From NCBI GenBank assembly GCA_015680685.1, contig MNCI01015611.1, forward strand, positions 36,215 through 100,214: DNA of 64,000 nt. Direction: 5' to 3'. Under the pieces are notes generated by a model. That model was not told where the DNA came from. It ran no database searches and saw only the letters and a program-made list of their open reading frames with translations. The position numbers and the translations under genes are program-made. The DNA comes from Gnetum montanum (taxonomy: Eukaryota > Streptophyta > Gnetopsida > Gnetales > Gnetaceae). Numbering within the stretch: the first letter of the stretch is position 1; each line of letters begins with the position of its first letter. Shown in pieces: positions 11,591 to 24,564 of this stretch.

Positions 11591-13330
11591 TGTGTAGATG
11601 AATCTAAAATCCAAAAGTTCCTATACACAATAGCCATAGAGCAAGAGGGCACAAAGTGGCTGATAGCTGATCCTAAAAGTAGCACACTTTGCATGGAACC
11701 AACTAACAGCCTAACTTGTGCCTATGTTGAAGGCATGGATGAACTTGAGCAAGTTCATTACGAACTCTCTAATGATGAACCTGATAATACTTATTAGGGA
11801 GAGTTGGAAATCCTTGATAATTTTAAACATGAACCCTTAGAGTTAAAAACTCTACTTGCTGACATGGAATATGCATTTCTAAAAAATGGCAAGCTAGTAA
11901 TAATCAATGCCAACCTTACTCCTAAGTAGAAAAGGATGTTGTTGAAGGTGGTCAATAAATGGCCAACGACCCTTGCTTGGCCATATCCTAAACTCATTGG
12001 GATTGATCCTAGGATATGCCAGCATCACATTGATACTAATCATTCCATCAAGCTAAAGAGGTAGCTACAGTAGTGACTAAACCCCAAATTGAAGTAGATC
12101 ATCAAAGAGAAAATTGAATAACTCCTTAAGGTGAGGTTCATCTATTCAATCGCAGACAACGAGTGGATCAGCCCACTTGTAATTATTCCAAAGAAAGATG
12201 GCAAGTAGTGGGTCTTTATTAATTTCAAGCTATTAAACATGATGAGCTACAAAGATCATTTTCCATTGCCATTTGTGAACTAGGTATTGGACACTATCTC
12301 TAGGCATTGCTATTACAGCTTTCTAGATGGTTATAGTGGCTATAACCAGATTTAGATCATGCCAAAGAATTAGGCCAAAATAACATTCAGAAGTCCCTAT
12401 GAGACTTTTGCATATAAAAAGATGCCTTTTGATCTATCCAATGTGCCTACAACATTCCAATACCTTATCTTGAGTATTTTTCAATAGCAGATTGGTAGAA
12501 GAGTGGAAGTCTTCATGGATGACTTCTTCACCTGTGGTGCTACATTTTAATAAGCCCTAAACTACCTTGAGCAAGTGCTTAAAAGGTGCATGGAGACCAA
12601 TATTTAGTTCAATTGGAAGAAGAGCCATCTCATGGTCCAGGAGGGCATTATATAAGGGCACAAAATCTCACAAGTAGGGATTGAGGTGGACCTTGAAAAG
12701 ATTAGGATTATCAGGGAATAAGCCATCAACTAGAAACTATTAAAGATGCTCGGTCATTTCTTGGACACATTGGCTACTATCAACGATTTATAAAGAATTT
12801 TTCTAAGATCACTAAACCATTGGTTGAGCTTATAAAGAAAGATGCTCATGGACAAAGGAATGTGAAAAGGCATTCTAACAACTCAGGAGAATCTCGTAGA
12901 AACTCCAATTCTATGAGCACCTAACTAGTCCTATCCATGTCACATCATGGCAAATGCATCAAACGATCAGAAATTTCCTTATTATAGCCACTACGCAAGC
13001 CAAAGCATTGTGGGTGCATAGCTCAATTACACCACAACAGAAAAAGTGCTAATGATCGTGGTGTATACCTTGGAGAAATTCAGGCATTATGTGCTTGGAT
13101 ACAAAGTGTTTTTGCACACTAATCATAGTGCCATTTGCTTCATCATGAAGCCAACAATGAACCCTTGTGTCATATGGTGGCTAGTGATATTACAGAAGTT
13201 TGATCTTACAATGGTAGATTAAAAGGGAACTAAGAACGTGATCATTGATCACTTGTCTCAATTACGATGGAACAACAAAGAGGGAGAGAGACCACTCTAT
13301 GATCAATTTTTTAATAAACTTCTCTTTGCT
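11591..13330 (+). pseudogene. Element B reverse transcriptase and RNase H relic
   Basis: The RT reads in the frame of 11228-11590. Landmarks: a QQ.LNP segment at 12060-12090 interrupted by TAG, TAG and TGA; PLVIIPKKDGK near 12175; FLDGYSGYNQI near 12320; MPF at 12421; and the catalytic FMDD at 12512-12523, which is intact and typical of Athila. The RNase H region (about 12880-13250) is poorly kept; I see the tail (LEKFRHYVLGYKVF... then TDHSAI-like sequence) and frame changes near 12720. Most stops are TAG at positions where Gln fits. Confidence 0.75.
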
Positions 13331-13339
13331 GATGTAATA

Positions 13340-14235
13340 AATGAACAAGTACCCATTGAATCAAAATGATACAATGGCATCCTAACTTATCTTCTCACTC
13401 ATGAGATGCCACAAGACTTAGACCACTAAAAGAGACAACAATTTCTTCATCAAGCCAAACATTACATGGAAATCAATGGACACCTTTACAAGGTATGCAC
13501 TAATGACTTGGTTTTTTGGTTTTTCCCTTATGTTGATCAACTAAACATTCTTCAAGAAACTCATGAGGGCCCTTGTGGGGATCACTATATAGGGAGACAC
13601 ATTGTCATTAAGATCCTGATAGTAGGGTATCACTGGCCAACAATCTTCAAGGATGCCCACTAATTTTTCTGCTCTTGTGAACACTATTAATGAGATGGTG
13701 GGATGACCACTAGAATGAATGGGCCTCAACAATGGATACAACAATTGGAATCCTTCAACATTTGGAGCATATACATCATGGATCCCATCACACCCATGTT
13801 AAATAAAAAGGTGTATGTAATAGTTGCTACTGACTATTGTACCAAATGGATAGAAGGAGTAGTCATCACCAACCATACATCTTCCACTATTGCTTGGTTT
13901 GTATAGCAAAATATTGTGAATAGGTTTGGTGTGTGATGTGCATTGATTTCTAACAATGGTACTCATTTTATAGGTGATACTTTTTGCAAGCTCATGCAAC
14001 ACTTGGAGTTTGAACATAAACTAACAACACCCTACCACCCCCAAGCCCATGGTCAAGCTAAGATCACCAATAAGGAGATCACAAATATCTTAATAAAAAT
14101 AGTTAGCAAATATAAGAGAGACTAGAGCACCAAACTCAATGATGCCCTTTGGGCATACTACTCCACATGGAAACTCCCTTTCTCCCTAGAAGCTAATGTA
14201 GAGAAATCTTCCAACTCTTCCCATTCAATCTAAGC
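13340..14235 (+). pseudogene. Element B integrase relic
   Basis: The zinc-binding region is visible at 13500-13680 (HEGPCGDH, then GYHWP and a damaged CSC where CxxC is expected). The core begins near 13780 (MDPI; first Asp kept) with the DYCTKWIEGV segment, followed by SNNGTHF at about 13946 where the family has SDNGTHF, and PYHPQAHGQAKITN at about 14030 where the family has GQAE. The second and third catalytic acidic residues are therefore Asn and Lys, and the enzyme would be dead even without its stops. Confidence 0.75.
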
Positions 14236-16399
14236 TCTGTACACTTTTAATAGCCTATGACTTAGACCTTGACCTTAGCCTAGCACAAAAAGAAATATTG
14301 ATCAATCTTAATGTTCTAGATGATAATCAATTGGTGCCCCTATCCTTGAATGAAGTGTACAAGGAATTTAATAAAAAATGTCATGATAGTCATCAATCAT
14401 GGGGGAGATAGTTATCCATGCTAATTATTAAAATGGCTCCTTAATTTTTCTACCTTTTTGTTTTACAATTTTCCTTTTACACTTTCTTTATTTTTATATA
14501 TATTTTTCCACTTTATTATTTTTCCAATTTTTGTTTTACAACATCATTAGTACATTTTATATATCTTGGATATTTTATAATTTCTTCTATATTTTACTTT
14601 AATTTGGAAGTATTTTATTATTATTTTACTAATAAAAGTGCTTTGTTGCCAACAAGACATAGTGATGTTATAGTTGTTTACTAATGGTGGTTTGTAGTTA
14701 ATGTTTTTTAATGCTAGTGTCTAGTTTCTATTTTTGAATTTTGATGACTAATGACTAAGAAAAAGTTTCTTTTTCATGGAATAGGAAATGAGTCCACGTC
14801 ATCCACCCATACACAAACTCTCTGGTTTTCCTTGTTTTGGAAATATGAGGTTCCTTTTTCATTAGTAAAACTTTAACAAACTTATGACCTTGGTAGTTTT
14901 CAAATTTGGAAAAGAATCAAAGGTTTGAATAGGGTGTGACTTCAAGGGGATTCAAAGCTCTTTGTACCTTTCTACTTGCTTGAGTGCATGAGTGTTTTTC
15001 ATAGATTTCTTATTGTTTTAGGTTAACCAGTAACATGAAGTTAAATAAGTCTTTGCATGGTGTGGTTCCCATCCAANTAGTAACATGAAGTTGAATAAGT
15101 CTTTGCATGGTGTGGTTCCCATCCAAAAATCCATAAAAACATAAAATTCAAAAAAAAATGATGGGATTTAAAGCACACCCCTTAGACGAAATAATGGGCT
15201 ATAAGAATTGGTTATGGGACTAGAAAGACATGTTACCCATGCCTAAAGGTCCCCTCTAACTAAGGCCCTTTCTCACTTCCTACTTCTCTTTTCTTCTTAA
15301 TTAAAAATGGTGTTTGATTTGTAGGAGCATTCTGGTATCTCAAGGAGGTGACCTGGCCCTAGAATGATGATGCAAAGTCACTGAAAGTGGTTGGTTTTGA
15401 TCTAGACTAAGGATGGACTTTATCGGCTCATTTAACCATAGACTCCACAAGGGACTTCATGTGACCATAATTGGAAATTCCATTCCATTTTCTCTCTCAT
15501 CCATCAATGCTTTCCATAACTCACCTCACCATCGATCTCCATGTTTTTGTTCAATGTCTTAGTTTGATGTGTTAAAATTCTTAGATAGATTCTTCTGGGT
15601 TCGGTCCTTAACTTTTCATAACTACTAATCAACTATGGGATCCATGGACTCCTTAGTTGAGATTATGCGAGGGCGAAAAAGACATGTGCCTATTATGGAG
15701 AGGATCCACTTGCATACCTCTTGGTTGGGCTAGTTAAGTTTCTTGTCATTAGGCATTTCTATAATAAAATATTTTGTGCATCCCATCAATGCATCCAACT
15801 ATGCACTCATTAAGATATCTTCTTCATTAAATTTTATTCTCCAATTTTTTTAAAATTTTGAGCATTCATGAGCCCTCTTCAAGTATTCCATCATGTTCAT
15901 AGCTTTTCTGGCTCTCCATAGATACCAATTTCATAAGAGAACTCCTTGTATTTTTTAAGATATTTAATGTGAAAATTTTTGGCGTTGGCTCTGTAGACAA
16001 GTACCCGTCAATGGAGCTGAAACATAAATTGGACACTGTATATGGTACCCCATTGACATAGGGGTTCACCTATCTATAAATAGGTAGTAACACTTATCAT
16101 TTTTTACATTTTCTTATAAATGAGGAGGGATTTTTTAATTTTTCAGATCTCAAAACCTTCCAAGAGCCATATCTTCTTAACCATTTGTCCAATTCACTCC
16201 ATTCTTTTATCCTGTCACTACCAAAGGTAAGCTCTTTGTCATGGGGGACACAAACCTTAAGTTTTTGATGAAAAAATTTTTGAAAAATTTTGAACTCCCA
16301 CAAAGTTTTAACAAACAAACCAACATTAAAACATCAAATTATAAGAGTTAAACCCTTTCAACAAGCTCCGATAACATTCTAAGTTAAAAATCATCAAAA
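14236..16399. other. Element B non-coding region between integrase and 3' ORF
   Basis: About 2 kb of AT-rich DNA with no coding signal. It starts with T-rich tracts (14440-14640). At 15027-15128 a roughly 50-bp segment ending CATCCAA is present twice with a single N (15077) between the copies, which looks like an unmerged contig overlap rather than biology. A TATA-like CTATAAATAG lies at about 16073. Confidence 0.5.
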
Positions 16400-19300
16400 T
16401 AATAATAAAATAATCAATCCACCATGGTCCAAACTTAGCTTATGTGTAATCACCTAATGAAAAAGGTACTAAATGTTATAAGTTACACATTGGATGGTAA
16501 TCCTTGGTCATGTTGTAACTACATATGGCACTTAAGGGAAAACATGCACAAGGAGGACCATTCCAACCAAGGGACAAATGACTAAGAATGGGAAGGGGCT
16601 GAGAATAGGCCCATGAGCAAGTAGAGACCCATGCAATGGAACCTTTTCGAGATGAGCTTGAAGTGGAATCTATCTAACAAATTCTTGAAGAAGCTAAGGA
16701 AACATAACAGTCTCAATGAGATGAGGCACCCAAACCAAGATCAAACCTTGAGGTGCCCTTGAGGGAAGCCTACCTTAGGTAGATCGTGAATAGGTAGGTC
16801 TAGAAATTGGTGCTCCAAGAATTAAACTTTGGACCTTTCTTGAAGTTTACACCACCAGAAATCAAAGCTCAGCTACAGAACTCTCCGATGTGGCCCACAA
16901 TCACTTCCAGCAAGTAGTGGTACATGGGAGAGACATATCTCTCCTAGAACAATTAGTAGGCTAGTTCAATAGTCAAAATCAAGGACACTTTTATGTTCTA
17001 CTTGATGACAGCCATTATAGAGGTCCCTCAATTACTAGAAACGAAGGCCAACCTTGTAGAAATCCCCATGCAGTTAGATCCTGACATCAAGAAGGAATGC
17101 AAATAATGATGTTATGGAGTCAATTGTATGAATTTTGGCACACTCACCATAACAGAGCATGCATACTTCAAGATTATGACCTTCCACCTCAATCCAATGA
17201 TGAGGCCAAACAAGATCATCACCTTCTCCACTCATGTGTGTGCCACTCTAAGTGATTGATTTCTCATCAACCTTCCATAGCTAATCTATCTTGAGATAGA
17301 AAAGTGATTTAAAGAAAATGAACATGGAAAGAAGGCACTCCCTTCCCATGCCTCATCAGAAAATTATGCAAGAAGGAGGACATAACACACTACACAAACA
17401 ATGTTGTCCTATGTTCTCTAACCACTTCTTTAGTAGAAATGATGAAAGATAAGGTACTTTCTAAGATCATCAAAAAAGACAAGTAGTGACCACCACCTTC
17501 ATTGCCCACTCATGAAAAAATACCAGAGGCATGCATTGCTCTTAAGCGCATGCATGAGATCCAAGAGTAGCTCTTGCACAAGATCTAAGAGTATGTCTTA
17601 TGTGAGTAAGATTAGCAAATAGTAACAAGTGATGGTGATCCATCTGTGTATCACCCAGTGATGAGTCACCTCAATGATCTGGCTCGAACCAGTAGCTAGA
17701 TGAAAGGAGGTTGACCAAAATTCTTTGCCCAATGAATGCAACTACCCATGAGATCAAATTCTAATGCTTGAGAGGTAATGGTATCTTTCTTTCAACAACA
17801 ACAATTCCCATAAATCTATGGGAATGCCACTACTTTTTCAATCCATCTAGAGGAGGATGAGTGGGTAACTTTCTTGGTGATGCAACACCATGGGTAGGAG
17901 ATAGTAGTAGAGGTGGTTGTTGATAGAATTTTTGAGCATTAAATACATCTATGGTGTCTATACCAAATGTTTCTACACTCAGAGATGTGCAAATCTTAGA
18001 AGGAATAGTTAGCAACAAATTAAGTGCAACCCAGCCCAAGGAGTTGTTGGACTGACTAGTGGGAACTAGGCAATTGATTTTAAATATCTTCATTCTTTTA
18101 AATACCATCACTGCAACCCAGTCAAAACTACTTGAAGTAAAGGGCAAATGCATTATATTGGAGGGAAAACTTGAAATATCCAAAGCCTAAAACCAATGCC
18201 TGGCTACAAAGGTTGTTGAATTAAGAGCTCATCTTGTTGATCCTGCATTTCTAAACCCTACACTAACATGTGATGAAGCTTTCCAATAGCTTCAAGACAA
18301 TCTTAAATAGGTTGAGAATGCAAATGAGACATCTGTCTTTGATTAGTCCATGGCCAATGCTAAGACATACAGCATTTAGAAGGACTTGGTCCAAACACAC
18401 CACAAGAATGAAATCCTAAACGCAAAGAATTATCGCCTGTGGAATGTTGATGTGCCTAAGTAATAGGTGCAAGAATTTATCCATCAACAGCAAGAGCAAC
18501 TAGCTAAAGTGAATACTAAACTAAGAAGATTGGCAATTAAAAATACATATCTCTCCATGGAGAAAGTCCAAGCCCTTCACCAAAAATCTATGATATAAAT
18601 AACTTCTTGGAAGAACGAGGCTCTCAAATCAGCCACTCTCAAATTTGAAAGAGTTAAGAACCATTACAAAGATCAGGTTGGTCTATAGAAAGAAATCAAT
18701 GAAAAACACATCCAAATGATGAAGGCAAAAGTCAACGAGGCCCTCCAGTGGCTCAAGAAATGAGGTGATGTCTAGTAGCGTATCTTCAATGGGCTCAATG
18801 ACTACAACAAAATAGAGATCTGCATTAAAGAGCTATAAATTGAGAAGATGACAAAGTATATGGAGCTTGCCAATCTCTATTATGCAAACTTGGTGATGCT
18901 AACTACCAGAAAGTTGTGATCAAATTTGGAGAAGTAAGTGGCTAGTTGGTACTTGCTGTATGAGGCAAAGTTCAAAACCCATAAGGAAACCAAGTAAAAC
19001 CTTGAGTTTGCTAATGTTGAACTCAAGATTCTTAGGGCATGGTTCATTGATTAGAGATCCACTACTAAGAACTTGGCCAAAAGGATAAATGACTACTAGG
19101 AGCTATAGAATCTTAAGGCATTTAATATTGAATGTAAACTTTTCATTGCCTAGTTTGTCAACATGAACGAGCTATTTCAAACAATGCCTTGTCCCTGGGA
19201 TGTTACCACTTTGGCCAACATTCAAGATGTTGCATGGACCGTGAATGATCCCAAGGGAAACAAGGAAAAGATAAAGGCATTGTTGGACACCTTTTATCTT

Positions 19301-19435
19301 CCACCAACCATTGCAACTACCACCCAACCAAACCTGCCTCAACCACTACATGCACCCGAAGGAGGAGAAGGCCCTTTGAAGCCTCAAGAACCTTCACCAC
19401 CTAGGACCATTGAATCTTCTCCAACATCTTCATGA
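16400..19435 (+). pseudogene. Element B 3'-position ORF relic (coiled coil)
   Basis: Second example of the ORF seen at 1-2773. An N-terminal part (16600-17400) contains TITEHAYFKIMTFHLNP and, after restoring probable Gln at TAG, a FLINLP.LIYLEIEK stretch. Then comes a linker, a long region rich in Lys, Glu and Leu with heptad character (18200-19130), and an open C-terminal part of 90 codons (19163-19435) with CPWDV and a proline-rich tail. It ends 216 bp before the PPT. It resembles the extra ORFs described in Athila/Tat elements; its function is unknown. Confidence 0.6.
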
Positions 19436-19651
19436 CATCTGAGGAATTGTGTTTGTCAATTTTTTCCTGGTGTTTAATTTTATAATCCTAAACACCAAAA
19501 TTTTATAATCATTGTAAAACTGTACACTCTGGGTACTTAGGATTTTTCTTTTTTCTATTTTGTTATGTAGTTTGTATGTTTGTTTTATGTGTTAATAATT
19601 CCATACCTTCTCCAATTTTGTAAAGAATGTAAGAATGAGTTTTCATTTAGC

Positions 19652-19661
19652 CATGGGGGTA
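19652..19661 (+). promoter_or_regulatory. Polypurine tract of element B
   Basis: CATGGGGGTA abuts the 3' LTR (TGATGAG at 19662). It is identical to the tract at 2774-2783. Confidence 0.78.
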
Positions 19662-20494
19662 TGATGAGTTGTTTAGTTGGCTATGTCGATAGGATGCTAT
19701 TGATAAGGCTTCCTATTTTTCCTATAAATACATGCTAACGAGCCACATTTATGGCATAAGTCTCATAGTTGTGGTGAAGCTCTTGTAGTTTTGTCATTTA
19801 AAAGTTTGAATATTTTTCTAAGTGCTCATAGTAGAAGTTAAAGAGTGTATAGATTTTTATTTGAGCACTGTTGTACCTAAGCACAACAGTGTGTGCAATA
19901 ATAAAGACGAGCTTTTTGATAATCCTTACAATACTTTGAAATAGATTAATTATTTCTGTTATGCATTTAATATTTTAAGTAAATTCCTTTAATGTTTTAA
20001 CTAATTATGTAATTAATTAAGATAGACTAAGATAAATTAAATTGTGATTAATTAAGCACATAAGTACGACCACTTCAAGCATATGCTTGGCACTTGGTAA
20101 TCCTAGTAATGCTTAATGTTTGATAACCTAATAGCATTAAACATGTTCAAGATGTGTACAGAAAGTGGAAATGGATGCTTATGTTAAGATTAGTTAAATG
20201 TTAGCTAGCTAGATTAAATTAGCAATTAAATTACTTTATTTTTCATTCTTTATTCTTAGATGACTTAGAACATAAAACACACAAAAAATGATAAAAATCA
20301 TATACCTCAGTTGCACTTAATCATACCTTTACATTTCACAAGTGTAATTGGGAAGACAATGATTGCAATGGTTAGTTTCACCTCCTAGAGACTAATGTAC
20401 ATAGAAGACTATTAATCTATGGAATTCAACTGAATTGCACATGAACTCTTAGTGAATCATATGGTTGGGTGTAGGGTCTACTCCCTGCTCATCA
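19662..20494 (+). repeat. 3' LTR of element B
   Basis: 833 bp, TGATGAGTTG...CTGCTCATCA. TATA box in CCTATAAATACATG near 19722 and AATAAAGACGAGC near 19900. It lacks about 45 bp of the palindromic U3 cassette present in the 5' partner. Followed by TTACC, the TSD partner of TTACT at 7554. Confidence 0.88.
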
Positions 20495-20499
20495 TTACC

Positions 20500-21620
20500 T
20501 CCTTAGCTTATCAGTAACGAGCTAACTTATTTTTTTCAAGGTAGCTATATTTTAGACAATGTAGTTACTATTGTTGAGGGCATGCATTGGGCTTCTTCTA
20601 CATAATAAAAAGCCCTTCTTCTTAAACTTTATTATGCAAAATATTATGATAAGCTTAACTAGTCTATTCTAAGTATTATTAAACATCATAATTTAGGAAA
20701 AAAAATTAAAATCACATTAATCTGCTTTTATCAAATGCATGTTCAATTATATTCATAAATGAGACTTTTTCAAATTTTAGTGAGCTAGAAAAATCAATCT
20801 AATGAGGATGCCCTTTAGCTCCTTATCTTTCTATCATTACAGTTGATGCTTTTGAAATTATGCTTAGAGCTCATAGTGATTTTATGAAGTTAAAAGTAAT
20901 TTCTCTTCCAAACAATAGAAAGGATCTCATTTACAACTATTTTTCAAATGAAATGTTTCTCACTTTAAGTAAGGACCATAATAATTTTAACAGTGCCTTG
21001 AATTTCATTAACATTTACTATAGACTTGTAAGAGTTAAAATTAATCAAAGTAAAACTTAATCTATTTATTCAAGCTTCTCTTCAAGGCCTACATGAACAT
21101 ATAATTATAAAATTAAATGGCTCTCTTATATATTTTTTCTCTTATAACCATTTTAGTAGCATTATTTTCTACTCTTACTTCTCGATGACATAAGGTGGTA
21201 GAAAAATTTAAGTAAAAAGCTTTGAAAAAGGCTACCAAATACTTATCTCTTGTATGCATATTTATAGTTTCCAACCATATTTTGAACTCCACTCAAGTGT
21301 ATTAATCTTCATTCATGACTCCTTCTAAATCATCCTTTCATAGGATTGACAAAATTTTCAAAAATTTCTTATGGCAAAGAAGGATAATCAAAAAGCTTTT
21401 CATCAAGTTGCTTGGGATATCTACCTTTTAAGTAAGGATTAAGGTGGCTTGGGATTCCCTTCTATTGAGTAATAGAGTATTCTCTTGGCCTCTAAATGGA
21501 TTTCTCATTGTATAGAAGGTCAAGAATCTTGGAAGATTCTAGTTTGGCACAATATTTCATGTTTAGGTAAATACCAAAGATGGAAGAATATTCATTGGAG
21601 AAATTGGATCATTTTTTAAT
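20500..21620 (+). pseudogene. LINE 1 ORF2 relic, 3' half: rest of RT
   Basis: Direct continuation of the LINE cut at 7558. The RT resumes with YILDNVVTIVEGMHWA (20545-20595), the conserved block that follows the NRLK segment in plant L1 RTs. A GCPLAPYL block sits near 20808. The catalytic FADD box is decayed to FSNE at about 20943-20955, within an open stretch of 66 codons (20860-21060). Downstream RT C-terminal phrases (such as KIFKNFLWQ near 21350) fade by about 21620. The continuity across element B proves the nesting order. Confidence 0.75.
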
Positions 21621-21817
21621 GATCATAGAAGGATACAATTTCATATCTTTTTAAGTAAATTTAGTAGTGCGTGAAGTGGATATTGATGCAAATTAGAACA
21701 CCACCCATTGAGCATCTTAGATACTATCTTCTCAAAAGCACATGAATGCATCAAAAAATGCTTGAAGTTACTTCTTCTATTGATTGATTATAATATATAC
21801 TGGAAGAAGACCATATA

Positions 21818-22862
21818 TGTTAAATTTCATTGCCCTTAATCAATTTAATTGGTGTTAACTCTAGATCTTTCATACAAAGAGATATACTTTATACAATTAT
21901 AAATATTAGGTAAATCAATCGTAATTTTTTAAATTATTTATACTAAATTGCATCATTAACCTCAAGAATTGTAATTCATCATAACATCACTTTACCTTTT
22001 CATAACTTATGGTAACACTGCATGAGTTAATCGTAACTATTTAGTTTATGACTTACTTTTGGTTATGTCATCTTTGGCTCTGACTATTTACAAACTTCTT
22101 CATAAACACATCACATGGCTACACCCTTTTGATGCCTACCTTTCTATCTATTTCTTGTGAAAAGTCTTTTGGAAATTTTTTCTTGGTTAATCTTACATAG
22201 GAATGTGCTTATACTAGCTCCTTTGACACATCACAACTTGGCCTCATTATGTTAAATTTCATCACTTCGTAGGTTCCTATCTCTCACTTGCAAATTGTAG
22301 ATCTTATATGTTCTTGCTCTTTCAAGGACATGGGCACATTAATTACAACTACATCATTATACAAAGTTTCACTTAAGATGGATCTTCACTCCTTTTCTGG
22401 AACTATATCTTTTCTCTCACTTTTTCCTTTTGCCTTACCATTTCGATTTTTTCATTTACAATATTTTTATATCTTTACTTGTGATTTCATAAATTTCATA
22501 CTTAATGATTTATATAAGTTCAATTAGATTTACTATCCTTATGCTTTTGAATGATATTCATTTAACTTGTAGTCATATTTCTACAACTTGTAAGTTAAAA
22601 TTCACTCATGATTACTTTCTTTCTCATAAAATGGCTTATGAGTGTTTATAGTGTATGTAATTTCTTTTTCTTTTTCTTACTTCCTTTATTTTTTTTAGGT
22701 TCTTTGATTTGTGTTCCTTCTTCCCTTGTTTTTATTACTTTATTTGATTTATGTTTCTTCTTTCCTTCACTAATTGTAAGTTGTTGGCACCATGATATGA
22801 GAATGATGAAGTACACAGGTAATATCTCTTGTAAACAAACATAACTCTTATGAAATATTATG
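21818..22862 (-). repeat. LTR-like repeat, 3' copy of a short minus-strand element
   Basis: About 1.05 kb homologous in order to 23379-25601. Read on the minus strand it starts near 22862 and ends ...AAATTTAACA at 21818. Shared landmarks with the other copy are the AACATCACTTTACC-type block, the CACATGGCT block, CTTGGCC, TTCTTTCAAG and CATGATATGAGAAT. It is T-rich on the plus strand and has no coding capacity. Confidence 0.55.
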
Positions 22863-23366
22863 TTCCTTTTTTAATAGCTCTATGTGGGTTATTAATGATA
22901 AACTAATGATTGTATATCTACTTATGATTATATTCTAAGACTTAGTGTCTCATTCATCCTGATTATCATAGAATTCATCACTTATCAAAAACATGAAATG
23001 ATTAAACTTTTAAGTTTGTATCGCCTAGCATGTATCATAAATGATCAACATCATTTTATGTTTCTTTCTCATCTTCACTCATGAATTCATCTCTTTGTAA
23101 AATATTTTCTAAATTGTTGGAAAATTAAAATGACTAGAATTCATGATTTTTCATAATTATAACTTTGTGCTTGGTACACACTTTCAATTAAGAAATTGAT
23201 GTAGACTAGTATCATTACCATGAAGCTTCTAGGAATTTCTTACTTGCTTTAAATTTCCATGTTATTTCTTCTACATGTTACCTTGAGCTTCTAATTCTCA
23301 TGAACTTCTTTTAGTACATGGATATTCCAATTATTTATTCTAACAAGTGATGATCTCTTCTACCTT
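22863..23366 (-). mobile_element. Internal region of a coding-less (TRIM-like) LTR element
   Basis: Only about 500 bp separate the two LTR-like copies, and they contain no gag or pol signal. A tRNA-iMet type primer site abuts the copy at 23379 and a purine run (AAAAAAGGAA on the minus strand, near 22866-22875) abuts the copy ending at 22862. Arrangement and size fit a non-autonomous terminal-repeat retrotransposon in miniature, or a large internal deletion of a longer element. Confidence 0.45.
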
Positions 23367-23378
23367 GCTCTAATAACA
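23367..23378 (-). promoter_or_regulatory. Primer binding site, initiator tRNA-Met type
   Basis: The minus strand reads TGTTATTAGAGC, matching TGGTATCAGAGC at 10 of 12 positions, directly after the LTR end. Initiator tRNA-Met is the common primer of plant Ty1/copia and TRIM elements. Confidence 0.55.
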
Positions 23379-23673
23379 TATTAAATTTTGTTACCCTCAG
23401 TTAAATTTGGTATTACCTTAGGATCTTTTATACAAGAAGATGCACTTTCTACAATCATAAATTTTATATAAATAGAACTTTATTTTTGAAAATATTCATA
23501 CTAAATTATATGTTGGTCATCAACCTTAAAAATTGTAGCTTTTCATAACATCCCTTTATCTTTCAGTAACTCATCTTAACATCACATGATTTATCATAAA
23601 TATTTACTTTATGACTTACCTTTCTATAACTCATGGTAACATCACATGATTTATTGTAGATATTTAGTTTATG

Positions 23674-24471
23674 GCTTATGATGGGACGCGATATCGCATG
23701 GGCCACGATATCACATCCCCCGCGATATCGCAGTGCACCGCCAAATCTATAATTAAGAGGCAGTTATCCCTTGTTTATCCATCTAGATCTAAACCTTAGC
23801 CAAACTCTTGTAGTTTTTCCCTTCCAAAGTTAGAATAATTTCCATGTGCCTGCAGTAGGAGCTCCAAAGTGAACGGATCTTTATTCGAGCAAATATTGTA
23901 CCTGAGCACAAGTTTGTGTACGGAAATAAAGATGAACTGTTGGATAAACATTGCAATGCATGGACTAAGCTAATTAGGACTTTAATTATTGTTATTTATT
24001 GTTCACTATTTAAATGCTTTCTTAAGCACATAATATTTCTCAACCCTTCACTCCTAGTTAAGTGCATTCAATACAACCACTTCGAGCACGTGCGTTATGC
24101 TTGGTAATCCCAGTAACGAATAACATTTGGTAATCCCAGAAGGTTGCACTGGTTCAGGGTGTGAACGACAAGTGGTAATGGATACTGATGCTAGGTTAAT
24201 TAAGGCTTAGTTAGTTAAAGTTAGTTAATTAGTCTCTTCACCTTTTCCCTCTTAGCTTAGGCGATAAAACATAAAAGACATAAAAATCACATACTTGCTT
24301 AACCATACAACTGTGACAAATACAAGTAAGTCTGGGAAGACAATGAATGATTAACCTTAGGTGTTCCATAAGGCGTGTAGGCACTTAGTCTACGAAGTTC
24401 GATCGGATCGCGCGTGTAATGCTCATATTCGTATGGTTGAGTGTAGGGGTACCTCGCCACTCATCAGCTTA
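23674..24471 (+). mobile_element. Solo LTR of the Athila-type family with perfect TSD
   Basis: The LTR at 23679-24466 (788 bp), TGATGGGACG...CCACTCATCA, is flanked by GCTTA on both sides (23674-23678 and 24467-24471). Its body matches the element A/B LTRs, including the AATAAAGATGAAC signal near 23925 and the GTATGGTTGAGTGTAGGGGTACC tail. The U3 cassette is different: repeated GATATCGC palindromes at about 23687-23735. It retains more CpG than its surroundings, so it is younger than the repeat it sits in. Confidence 0.9.
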
Positions 24472-24564
24472 CTTGTGATGACACCAACCTTGGCTCTGAC
24501 TACTGTAGTTCTAGCTCTAGCTATTTACAAATTGCTTCAAAAATACATCACATGGCTCCATTAG

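Larger units (their letters stand above)
7554..20499 (+). mobile_element. Athila-type Ty3/gypsy element B, full length, inserted in LINE 1
   Basis: Complete but decayed element of about 12.9 kb. Two homologous LTRs (7559-8438 and 19662-20494) in direct orientation are flanked by TTACT (7554-7558) and TTACC (20495-20499), a 5-bp TSD with one transition. Order inside: degraded tRNA-Asp-like PBS, gag, protease, RT, RNase H, integrase, about 2 kb of AT-rich non-coding DNA, a coiled-coil ORF, PPT. FMDD in the RT and the extra 3' ORF fit the Athila lineage. It interrupts the LINE RT, whose reading resumes on the other side, so it is younger than LINE 1. Every domain carries stops. Confidence 0.85.

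Noticed and set aside
22608-22844. 78-codon Phe/Leu-rich frame as a small membrane protein
   Set aside because: Lies within a T-rich LTR-like repeat; hydrophobicity is a by-product of TTT/CTT codons and the frame is not kept in the partner copy.
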